Source of the DNA: Enteractinococcus helveticum
Lineage (GTDB): Bacteria; Actinomycetota; Actinomycetes; Actinomycetales; Micrococcaceae
Direction of reading: 5' to 3'
Length of the DNA stretch: 19,933 bases
Assembly: GCF_020742345.1 (NCBI RefSeq)
Contig: NZ_DYXC01000110.1
Coordinates: 1-19,933 of the forward strand
Shown here: piece by piece, positions 14,327-19,933 of the stretch
How positions within the stretch are numbered: position 1 is the first letter of the stretch
Layout of the letters: each line of letters starts with the position of its first letter
Translations under genes and position numbers: made by a program
The notes under the pieces: generated by a model
Databases searched by the model: none
Seen by the model: the letters and a program-made list of their open reading frames with translations, nothing else
What the model was told of the DNA's origin: nothing

Positions 14327-14362
14327 TGACGATTCAACTGCCTGCACTCGAGTGACGATTCA
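14327..14362 (+). promoter_or_regulatory. Direct repeat upstream of the peptide cluster
   Basis: TGACGATTCA occurs at 14327-14336 and again at 14353-14362, 26 bases apart start to start (about two and a half helical turns). It is the only repeated element in the 179-base gap before the first precursor gene. The first copy overlaps TTGACG (14326-14331), a possible -35 box, but I found no convincing -10 box at the right distance. It could be a binding site for the response regulator encoded at 18831-19508. Confidence 0.4.
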
Positions 14363-14436
14363 CCATGGGTTTCGAACAAAGATGGATAGCAGATCGGCGA
14401 CAACAGGTCACCGACACACTCATTCAAGGAGAATCC

Positions 14437-14610
14437 ATGAACACCACGTTGACCCCAATATTCGGTCGCGAATTGACAGACGACGAACTGGCAACCTTCC
14501 ACGGCGGCTACTGCGACATCACCATTAGTCGAGATAACAACGGCAGAGTCACCGGAGTGTCCCACAAAGGCACCAGCTGTGGCGCAGTCACAGTGATCGT
14601 AAACGCTTAA
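14437..14610 (+). CDS. Double-glycine-leader peptide precursor 1
   Basis: A 57-aa precursor. The leader (residues 1-24) has R-E-L-T-D-D-E-L-A-T-F-H-G-G, matching the L-S-x-x-E-L-x-x-I-x-G-G pattern of leaders cut by C39 peptidases. The predicted core (25-57) begins Y-C-D-I-T-I-S and ends C-G-A-V-T-V-I-V-N-A. It has two cysteines (26 and 48), alternating hydrophobic and polar residues suggesting beta strands, and a N-N-G turn between them. Net charge is close to +1, so it is not a classic cationic bacteriocin. The ATG at 14437 has AAGGAG five bases upstream; an open frame back to 14365 lacks one. The gene is first of three and 14 bases before precursor 2. The core resembles that of precursor 2. 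Bacteriocin or signal peptide are both possible. Confidence 0.82.
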   Translation: MNTTLTPIFGRELTDDELATFHGGYCDITISRDNNGRVTGVSHKGTSCGAVTVIVNA

Positions 14611-14624
14611 CGCAAGGAGCCACC

Positions 14625-14789
14625 ATGACACAAAATATCCTCACGCTCGGGCAATCGCTGAATGACGTCGATCTCGCGTCTTTCTACGGTGCAAGTGATT
14701 CTGGCAAATGCGTTGTGACCATCTCCAACGGTTCTGGAGAGGTCACCATGACCGGCAACTGTAAAGGCGTCACGGTGAAAGAACAATGA
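14625..14789 (+). CDS. Double-glycine-type leader peptide precursor 2 (Gly-Ala site)
   Basis: A 54-aa precursor. The leader is L-G-Q-S-L-N-D-V-D-L-A-S-F-Y-G-A, ending in Gly-Ala (22-23), an accepted variant of the double-glycine site. The predicted core (24-54) has C-V-V-T-I-S-N-G-S-G (Cys29) and N-C-K-G-V-T-V-K (Cys46). Aligned on C-x-[IV]-T-I-S and C-[GK]-[AG]-V-T-V it is clearly related to the core of precursor 1 but four to five residues shorter between the cysteines. The charge is about neutral. AAGGAG lies five bases before the ATG, exactly as in precursor 1. The stop overlaps the start of precursor 3 (14786-14789). A two-peptide pair with precursor 1 is possible. Confidence 0.8.
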   Translation: MTQNILTLGQSLNDVDLASFYGASDSGKCVVTISNGSGEVTMTGNCKGVTVKEQ

Positions 14790-14947
14790 AAACCCACACT
14801 GTTACTCACTACCTGGGACGTTCCTTATCGGACACCGAATTGGCGGCCTTTGCCGGCGGCGTCACCGAGGGCGGCTGCATTCCTGATCCGATGCAAGAAG
14901 CGCTGAAAAAACTGCAGGGCAACCAAACCGGCACGTTAGTTCAATAA
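14786..14947 (+). CDS. Double-glycine-leader peptide precursor 3 (divergent core)
   Basis: A 53-aa precursor. The leader L-G-R-S-L-S-D-T-E-L-A-A-F-A-G-G (10-25) is the best match to the consensus in this cluster. The predicted core (26-53) is unrelated to the other two: V-T-E-G-G-C-I-P-D-P followed by a short helix-like M-Q-E-A-L-K-K-L-Q-G and a polar tail, with one cysteine (31). The E-G-G directly before Cys31 offers a second possible cleavage site. The start overlaps the stop of precursor 2 by four bases (ATGA), so translation is coupled. It is the last gene before the terminator-like hairpin. It may be a separate signal, a helper peptide or a third component. Confidence 0.78.
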   Translation: MKTHTVTHYLGRSLSDTELAAFAGGVTEGGCIPDPMQEALKKLQGNQTGTLVQ

Positions 14948-14962
14948 CAAAGCCACCACCCA

Positions 14963-15015
14963 TGGTTTCACGGGTCCGAGGCGAAGATTTCGGGCCCGTG
15001 AAACCACCCATTTTT
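14963..15015 (+). terminator. Terminator-like hairpin between the peptide genes and their exporter
   Basis: TGGTTTCACGGG (14963-14974) pairs perfectly with CCCGTGAAACCA (14995-15006). One G-U pair and three more pairs extend the stem to 16 bp around a 12-base loop. CCCA and then TTTTT (15011-15015) follow, as in an intrinsic terminator. The exporter start is only 25 bases further on. Partial read-through would give many precursors for each exporter, a common arrangement in bacteriocin operons. Confidence 0.75.
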
Positions 15016-15039
15016 CTGCACCATAAACGAGGAAAGTTC

Positions 15040-17220
15040 ATGTCCCGTGTACCAATCGTGTTACAAACCGCAGAAACTGACTGCGGCCCGGCCTGCCTGA
15101 CGGCGATGTTACGAGCGCAAAGACACCGCGTTACCTTGACCGATCTGCGAGCAGATATGGATCCGGGACGCGACGGCTCATCCGGGGTCGTGATGCGCCG
15201 TACCGGTCAGCGCTGGGGCCTGCCACTGCAAGCCCAGTTGGTGGACCCACAGGATCTGGGCCAACGCATCCACGAGATACCGCTGCCTTTCGTCTTGCAT
15301 CTGACCCGACAGCACTACGTCGTCGTCGATAAAATTCGGCGCGACCACGTTGAAGTCATGGATCCAGCTGTTGGGCGCCGCCGATTATCCAGGTCCCAAA
15401 TCACCGAAGAATCCAGCGGTCTGGTGTTATTCCTCGGAAACCTCGATGCCAATGACGACGACGCCCCACCCCCAGCGATGCTCACAGAGAAGCAACCACC
15501 CGGTGTTTTAGCCACTGTTCTGCGCGGGGTTCGTGGTGAACTCGCCCGTGCCGGTTTGTTGTCCCTGTTATTGGCGGTCGGTGGGTTAGCTTTGCCTGTC
15601 ACCACGGCACTTATTGTCGACGCGCTGGTTGCCGACGCCGTTGAACAGCACCGGTGGTTGGCCATCGGGATGGCCCTAGCCTTGGCCATTGGTTTGCTCA
15701 CCCTGATAAGAAACTGGGTTTTAGCAACCCTGCAGCGGCGTATGGCGGGGCACCTGAGCATCAGTGTTGCCACGACCCTGTTTTCCCGAAATCTGAAATT
15801 CTTTGACCGACGATCCGTCGGAGATCTCTTTGGTCGGGTTGAATCAGCCCATGCAATCCATGCACTGTTAAGCGTGGCCCTTCTAGGGGCGGGGCTCGAT
15901 GCGCTGCTGACGGTCGGCTATCTCATCGCGCTTATGGTCATGGCCCCTCCGCTGGCCGCTGTGACCACCGGCATAATTGTGCTGTGTCTGGTCATCTCCG
16001 GAATGGTTGCCAAACGCAGCGCCAATTTACGGCGCGAAGAAATTCTGGTTACCGCCGATTCCTCAACGCTGTTGGTCGACGGGATCGACGGAATGACCAC
16101 GCTGCGCGCCTACGGTGCCGAATCGTCAATGCTCGCTCAATGGCAGCAGCTGCTCGATCGACGGTTAGATCTGACACGCTGCCGAGCACGACTCAACGCC
16201 CTGTCGATGGCGTTATTGGCCGCCATGGCAGTGGCCACGCCTCTGATCATTCTCGTCATGGCAACCTCGCCAGCGGTAGCACATTCCAGCGCCTTTGGTC
16301 AGATCGCCCCGGGAACGGCGCTGGGGCTCATGGCGCTTGCTACCGCGACGCTTACACCGGTTGCCTCGTTGGCAACCCAATTGGTTGAAGCCGCAGATCT
16401 GCGGCCGCTACTTGATCGGGTGCAAGACCTCACCATGGCTGCACCCGAACGCTCCGGAGGCAACCACCCCGGCGAACTCACCGGTAGTATTACCCTCGAC
16501 AACGTCACTTTCAAACACGAACGCTACGGCCGCGAGATTCTACATGGCATTACCGCCCAGGTCCCAGCCGGTTCTACCGTGTGTATTCTGGGTCCAACCG
16601 GATGCGGCAAGACCACACTGGCTCAAATTATGGCGGGGATGCACTCCCCGACTGAAGGTCGGGTGCTGGTCGATGGCAACGACGTCGAAACCCTGGATCC
16701 CGGGGCGTTTCGGGCCCAGGTGGGCGTCGTCTTCCAGGACTCTTGGACGCCCGCCGGCACAATTCGTGAAGCCATCCTGGTCTCCCGCACCGGCTACACG
16801 GACGAAGACATTTGGCGTGCGCTGTTTCACGCCCAGTTAGCTCAAGACATTCTGGCGCTGCCCATGGGACTGGATACCCGACTCGGCTCCGGTGGTTCCG
16901 GGCTGTCCGGTGGACAACGCCAACGCCTGGCCCTGGCACGTGCACTGCTGGGTGAACCAAAGATCCTGATTCTGGACGAGCCCACCAGCGCGCTGGACGG
17001 GGACACGGAACGCGCCATCGAAGCCGCACTGGTCGAACTGCATATTACCCGGATCATCGTTACCCACCGGCTGTCCATTGCCACTGCGGCCGACCAACTA
17101 TGGGTCATACACGACGGCAAACTCGTAGAATCCGGTGCACCGGCCGAATTGGCGGTCAGTGGCGGCTGGTACGCCAAACTCTTGGAAGCTCATTCGACGT
17201 CATCCCAACAGTTGACCTGA
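15040..17220 (+). CDS. Peptidase-containing ABC exporter (C39 peptidase, bacteriocin/pheromone type)
   Basis: A 726-aa single-chain half transporter, expected to act as a dimer that cuts double-glycine leaders and exports the cores. The C39 peptidase domain (1-130) has the oxyanion Gln9, the nucleophile in D-C-G-P-A-C (Cys15), His92 in R-Q-H-Y-V-V-V-D and Asp108 in V-M-D-P-A-V-G-R-R, so the active site is complete. The membrane domain (about 165-445) has five to six helices. The ATPase domain (about 485-720) has Walker A G-P-T-G-C-G-K-T (518-525), the Q-loop V-F-Q-D, the signature L-S-G-G-Q (622-626), Walker B I-L-I-L-D-E (642-647) and the switch His676. The ATG at 15040 follows AGGAAAG; an upstream in-frame start would lie in the hairpin. 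No HlyD-like accessory gene is seen. Confidence 0.95.
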   Translation: MSRVPIVLQTAETDCGPACLTAMLRAQRHRVTLTDLRADMDPGRDGSSGVVMRRTGQRWGLPLQAQLVDPQDLGQRIHEIPLPFVLHLTRQHYVVVDKIRRDHVEVMDPAVGRRRLSRSQITEESSGLVLFLGNLDANDDDAPPPAMLTEKQPPGVLATVLRGVRGELARAGLLSLLLAVGGLALPVTTALIVDALVADAVEQHRWLAIGMALALAIGLLTLIRNWVLATLQRRMAGHLSISVATTLFSRNLKFFDRRSVGDLFGRVESAHAIHALLSVALLGAGLDALLTVGYLIALMVMAPPLAAVTTGIIVLCLVISGMVAKRSANLRREEILVTADSSTLLVDGIDGMTTLRAYGAESSMLAQWQQLLDRRLDLTRCRARLNALSMALLAAMAVATPLIILVMATSPAVAHSSAFGQIAPGTALGLMALATATLTPVASLATQLVEAADLRPLLDRVQDLTMAAPERSGGNHPGELTGSITLDNVTFKHERYGREILHGITAQVPAGSTVCILGPTGCGKTTLAQIMAGMHSPTEGRVLVDGNDVETLDPGAFRAQVGVVFQDSWTPAGTIREAILVSRTGYTDEDIWRALFHAQLAQDILALPMGLDTRLGSGGSGLSGGQRQRLALARALLGEPKILILDEPTSALDGDTERAIEAALVELHITRIIVTHRLSIATAADQLWVIHDGKLVESGAPAELAVSGGWYAKLLEAHSTSSQQLT

Positions 17221-17262
17221 GATACGCCACTGGGATGATGACCTGGGCCATAGCGCCGTGTC

Positions 17263-17278
17263 ATGATACTGACATCAT
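17263..17278. promoter_or_regulatory. Short inverted repeat before the 121-aa gene
   Basis: ATGAT (17263-17267) and ATCAT (17274-17278) flank six bases within an 82-base gap between exporter and the next gene. GATACT inside it could be a -10 box. The element is short and may be chance, but it is the only candidate for a promoter or operator of the unknown gene and two-component system. Confidence 0.2.
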
Positions 17279-17302
17279 TTCACGTCACCCTACGGAGGAA
17301 TC

Positions 17303-17668
17303 ATGTCCCAGCAGTCACCCCAACAGCGTGCCGAAGCCTATAGAGTCACTCTCGATCACGGCATTGATCTTGTCGGATGGGGTATCCGCGCCGATACCGT
17401 TGTCGTCCAGGCCAGCGGCTTGACCACACCGATCACCGTGACCATCGGCGACCAGAACATCGAAGTCGCCGAAGTCTTTACTGCCGACGGCGTCGACGGT
17501 TTTTCCATGCCGTTGACCGCACTTGAACTCCCCGAGGGCAGCCTCAAGATCCAAGGCGAAGCCATGCCACCACACATGCTGGACCAGCAACAATCACCTG
17601 ATGAACCCATGGGCGCCAGAACATTCTTCTGGTGCCTCGTCTTCCCGAGGATGCGTGGGTGCCGCTAA
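17303..17668 (+). CDS. Unknown 121-aa protein between the exporter and the kinase
   Basis: I do not recognise this protein. It starts M-S-Q-Q-S-P-Q-Q-R-A-E-A-Y-R-V-T-L. Its central part (about 15-90) looks beta-rich and soluble, with I-D-L-V-G-W-G-I-R-A-D-T-V-V-V-Q, T-V-T-I-G-D-Q-N-I-E-V-A-E-V and L-P-E-G-S-L-K-I-Q-G. There is no signal peptide or membrane helix. The C-terminal 25 residues (from P-M-G-A-R) look different, ending in a basic, cysteine-containing tail, and they overlap the kinase gene by 10 to 37 bases. The ATG has a strong ribosome binding site (GGAGG). Its place in the locus makes it a candidate immunity, chaperone or sensing partner for the peptides; this is inference from position only. 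Confidence 0.7.
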   Translation: MSQQSPQQRAEAYRVTLDHGIDLVGWGIRADTVVVQASGLTTPITVTIGDQNIEVAEVFTADGVDGFSMPLTALELPEGSLKIQGEAMPPHMLDQQQSPDEPMGARTFFWCLVFPRMRGCR

Positions 17669-18834
17669 CACAACGCTTCTGGCTGCGGTTACTACTAACC
17701 GCCGCGGTCTTTGTTCTCGACGCCCTGGTCTGGGGCGGCGATACCCGGTTAATCACCGGCAACTATCTCCCCGTCTGGCTGGTTGTCGGCATCGGTGCGC
17801 TCGGGTACAGTTGCCTGCTCATCGCCGTCTCGCCGGTCCCGGGATATATCGCGATGCTGATCCTCAGTGTTTGTGGTCTATTCTTACCGGCCGCTGAAAG
17901 TTTCGCCGGTTTTCTCCTGGCACTGTTTTGGATAGCGCGGCTCTCGCAACGACGTCGCGCGTGGTTCGCTCTAGCCTGGGCAGCATTGCCATTAGCCATT
18001 AATGTCTATACCGGCCGCACGTTCCACCCCGATGCCCCGCTGTCATTGACACTGATCAATACCGGGTTGTGGCTGGTATTGATCATCGGGGTCTGGATTG
18101 CCGGCCGAGCCCTGGCACGCACCCATAATCGACTGACCACCGAGCGCCAGTGGGCCGAAGCCGCAACCGAAGAAGCTCGCGCCATGGAGCGGGTGCGCAT
18201 CAGCCGCGACCTCCACGATACGGTGGCCCATTCACTGACCGGAATCCTGCTGCAGGTGGCCGGACTCCGTGCGGCCCACAAGAACCCCGAGGCCACAACC
18301 GATATTGACGGCGTACTGGCCGATATCCAAATCACCGCGGAACAAAGCATGCGCGAACTCCACCGACTCTTAGGCATACTGCGCGCCCCGGACAACGGCA
18401 CGGATGGTTCCAGACCCCACGGCCTGGCCGATGTCGGTGCGTTAATCACCGCCGCCCAAGCCTCGGGGCTCGCCGTCACCACCGAAACCACCGGCACCCC
18501 GGTCACCTTGGACCCGAGCCTGGAGCACGCAGTCTACCGGGTCATCCAAGAGGGCCTATCCAATGCGATGAAGCACGCCGGTGAGGGCGCTGAAGTAGAA
18601 ATCACCCAGGACTGGGCGCCGAACCAGTTGACGGTGAGCATCCGGTCCACCAGCGGCGTCATGACCACCAAACCCGTCTCGGGTGGCTTTGGGCTGGTGG
18701 GTCTGCGCGAGCGTATCGGCGTCTCCGGTGGCACCATGCACCATGGCCCCACCCCAACCGGGTATCTGCTGCAAGTCAGCCTGCCCACCGCCCAGACCCA
18801 CGTTCGTTTGAACACCTTCGGAGATGCTTCATGA
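17659..18834 (+). CDS. NarL-type sensor histidine kinase
   Basis: A 391-aa membrane kinase. The N-terminal 150 residues hold about five hydrophobic segments with little exposed sequence, so the sensor is the membrane part itself. The dimerisation/phosphoacceptor domain (HisKA_3) has R-V-R-I-S-R-D-L-H-D-T-V-A-H with the phosphorylated His186. The ATP-binding domain has Y-R-V-I-Q-E-G-L-S-N-A-M-K-H-A and the G-box F-G-L-V-G-L-R-E-R. The GTG at 17659 is preferred because GAGG lies eight bases upstream; a GTG at 17632 would add nine residues but lacks a site. It overlaps the 121-aa gene upstream and the response regulator downstream (ATGA at 18831-18834), so the three are coupled. It may sense the secreted peptides or envelope stress. 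Confidence 0.9.
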   Translation: MPLTQRFWLRLLLTAAVFVLDALVWGGDTRLITGNYLPVWLVVGIGALGYSCLLIAVSPVPGYIAMLILSVCGLFLPAAESFAGFLLALFWIARLSQRRRAWFALAWAALPLAINVYTGRTFHPDAPLSLTLINTGLWLVLIIGVWIAGRALARTHNRLTTERQWAEAATEEARAMERVRISRDLHDTVAHSLTGILLQVAGLRAAHKNPEATTDIDGVLADIQITAEQSMRELHRLLGILRAPDNGTDGSRPHGLADVGALITAAQASGLAVTTETTGTPVTLDPSLEHAVYRVIQEGLSNAMKHAGEGAEVEITQDWAPNQLTVSIRSTSGVMTTKPVSGGFGLVGLRERIGVSGGTMHHGPTPTGYLLQVSLPTAQTHVRLNTFGDAS

Positions 18835-19508
18835 CCACCACCGTGATGATCGTTGATGACCAACCGATGGTCCGGGCCGGGCTGACCATGCTGCTCAACG
18901 CCGAAACCGACCTGGAAGTCATCGGCGAGGCCGAATCCGGCAACCAAGCCCTGCAGCTGGCGCGCCAGTTACGCCCAGATGTGGTGCTCATGGACGTGCG
19001 TATGCCCGGAATGGACGGGGTCACAGCAACCCAGCACCTGGTCCAGGAATCCCAAGACAACCCGAACCGGCTGATCAAAGTGCTCATTATGACGACGTTC
19101 GATGACGAGGACGTCGTGGTCGGGGCACTGCAAGCTGGCGCTTCGGGGTATCTGCTCAAACATGCCTCGCCCACCGAAATTGCCGATGCAATCCGTCGCG
19201 TACTAGCCGGGGATACCTGGCTGGATGCCACCGCAGCCACCCGTCTGGTTGACCGGCTGCGAGCGCGCTCCCAAGACACCACGGATCTGGGGGCTTTGTT
19301 GACGCCACGGGAACAAGAAGTGCTGCGCTATGTGGCCGCAGGGTATTCCAATCACGAAATTCGCGACCGACTGGTGCTCAGCGAAGCCACCGTCAAAACC
19401 CACGTATCACGCATCTTATTAAAAACCGGCTCACGAGATCGCGCCGCCGTCGTCGCCCTGGCATATCGCAGCGGGTTCGTGGCACCTGATGATCCGCTGC
19501 CACAGTGA
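18831..19508 (+). CDS. NarL/LuxR-family response regulator
   Basis: A 225-aa regulator of normal length. The receiver domain (1-120) has the acidic pair Asp9-Asp10, the phosphoacceptor Asp55 in L-M-D-V-R-M-P-G-M-D-G, the switch Thr in M-T-T-F-D-D-E, and Lys in G-Y-L-L-K-H-A. The C-terminal helix-turn-helix (about 155-215) has L-T-P-R-E-Q-E-V-L-R-Y-V-A-A-G-Y-S-N-H-E-I and L-S-E-A-T-V-K-T-H-V-S-R-I-L-L-K, the standard LuxR/GerE pattern. It partners the upstream kinase, with which it overlaps by four bases. Likely targets are the peptide operon, perhaps through the direct repeat at 14327-14362, and the following secreted-protein gene; neither is proven. Confidence 0.95.
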   Translation: MTTTVMIVDDQPMVRAGLTMLLNAETDLEVIGEAESGNQALQLARQLRPDVVLMDVRMPGMDGVTATQHLVQESQDNPNRLIKVLIMTTFDDEDVVVGALQAGASGYLLKHASPTEIADAIRRVLAGDTWLDATAATRLVDRLRARSQDTTDLGALLTPREQEVLRYVAAGYSNHEIRDRLVLSEATVKTHVSRILLKTGSRDRAAVVALAYRSGFVAPDDPLPQ

Positions 19509-19628
19509 GTCATCCGACCGGGGTATGACACTTACCGTTACGGGCTGATGTCTTCTGGCCCGGCGGCGGGCATGCTGGAGATAGCGCTGCACCGCAGCCG
19601 CCACCATCACCAACCTCAAGGAGTCCAC

Positions 19629-19933
19629 ATGAAGCTATCTCGACTTCGCGTACTATCTGCGATTGCCGCCGTCGGACTGTTATTCAGCGCGGCCCCAGCA
19701 CACGCAACCGATGCCAAACCCGATCCGTCGGCACCCATCATCGTCAAACCGGATCCATCCGATCGCATCCCGCACCCGCGGCCACCGCGGATCCCACCGT
19801 GCCCAAGCAAACCGGCCCCTCCGGGCTGGGCGGTGCCGCTGTACTGTGAAATCGGACCAATCATTCCAATTCCTGGACCACCCCGGGAGATCATCCCAGG
19901 TCCGGTGGTTCCAGGACCGATTGTGCCGGCGGA
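19629..19933 (+). CDS. Secreted proline-rich protein (cut by window edge)
   Basis: The ATG at 19629 follows AAGGAG by five bases, and the frame stays open to the window end (101 codons seen). The first 26 residues form a clear Sec signal peptide: K-L-S-R-L-R, a hydrophobic stretch (V-L-S-A-I-A-A-V-G-L-L-F), then A-P-A-H-A with cleavage expected before T-D. The mature part is rich in Pro with D-P-S and P-G-P motifs, two cysteines (residues about 58 and 73) that could pair, and late repeats of the I-P-G-P / V-P-G-P kind. I recognise no family. It is 120 bases downstream of the response regulator, in the same direction, and may be an effector, a cell-wall protein or an output gene of the two-component system. 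Confidence 0.75.
   Translation, partial: MKLSRLRVLSAIAAVGLLFSAAPAHATDAKPDPSAPIIVKPDPSDRIPHPRPPRIPPCPSKPAPPGWAVPLYCEIGPIIPIPGPPREIIPGPVVPGPIVPA

Noticed and set aside
14365..14436. N-terminal extension of precursor 1
   Set aside because: AAGGAG stands five bases before the ATG at 14437, the same spacing as for precursor 2, and the extension would disturb the leader pattern.
14437..14947. Lanthipeptide or other modified RiPP interpretation of the precursors
   Set aside because: No dehydratase, cyclase, radical SAM maturase or other modifying enzyme is encoded in the locus within the window; RlmN is a distant housekeeping radical SAM enzyme.
14962..15039. N-terminal extension of the exporter
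   Set aside because: It would lie inside the terminator-like hairpin; the C39 domain begins naturally at 15040 with a good ribosome binding site.

Overview
The window comes from a mid-GC (roughly 55-58 %) Gram-positive actinobacterium. A Micrococcales member, probably Micrococcaceae-like, is the best guess. Supporting signs are the RlmN with a long basic N-terminal extension, the small Aquifex-type aconitase, the DUF222/HNH (13E12-type) protein, the DUF779/GAF-regulator/AldB cassette, and several TAnnnT -10 boxes 6-7 bases before a start codon (leaderless genes). I cannot name a genus from sequence alone. No rRNA, tRNA, CRISPR array or insertion sequence was recognised.

Layout, left to right. 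(1) 1-3132: on the minus strand, the first bases of a gene leaving the window, a ChaB/Rho-N-type protein, an acyl-CoA dehydrogenase, a TM2-domain protein and a 66-aa membrane protein. On the plus strand there is a 52-aa membrane peptide. (2) 3134-4492: rlmN on the minus strand, ending one base before the 66-aa membrane protein. (3) 4607-7923: an aldehyde-oxidation cassette on the plus strand, made of a DUF779 protein, a GAF-domain regulator (ATGA overlap) and an AldB-type aldehyde dehydrogenase. A strong palindrome lies in front of the dehydrogenase. (4) 8084-10274: aconitase, convergent with a small acidic protein. (5) 10646-12730: an orphan 37-aa peptide with its own ribosome binding site and terminator, an RraA-family protein, and a convergent DUF222/HNH protein separated from it by a perfect 14-bp hairpin. 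(6) 12923-14257: an MFS exporter.

(7) 14437 to the right edge is the most interesting part, a peptide-secretion locus. Three short genes in a row encode precursors with double-glycine-type leaders (L-S/T/N-D-x-[ED]-L-A-x-F-x-G-[GA]). Two have related cores with a pair of cysteines. A terminator-like hairpin follows, then a single-chain ABC exporter with an N-terminal C39 peptidase, which is the enzyme class that cuts such leaders. Next come an unrecognised 121-aa protein, a NarL-type histidine kinase and its response regulator, and a secreted proline-rich protein cut by the window edge. The cores are not strongly cationic, and no modification enzyme or recognised immunity gene is visible. The locus could make an unmodified disulphide-bonded bacteriocin or a peptide signal sensed by the adjacent two-component system. 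The families of the exporter and regulators are clear from motifs; the identity and role of the peptides are inferred.
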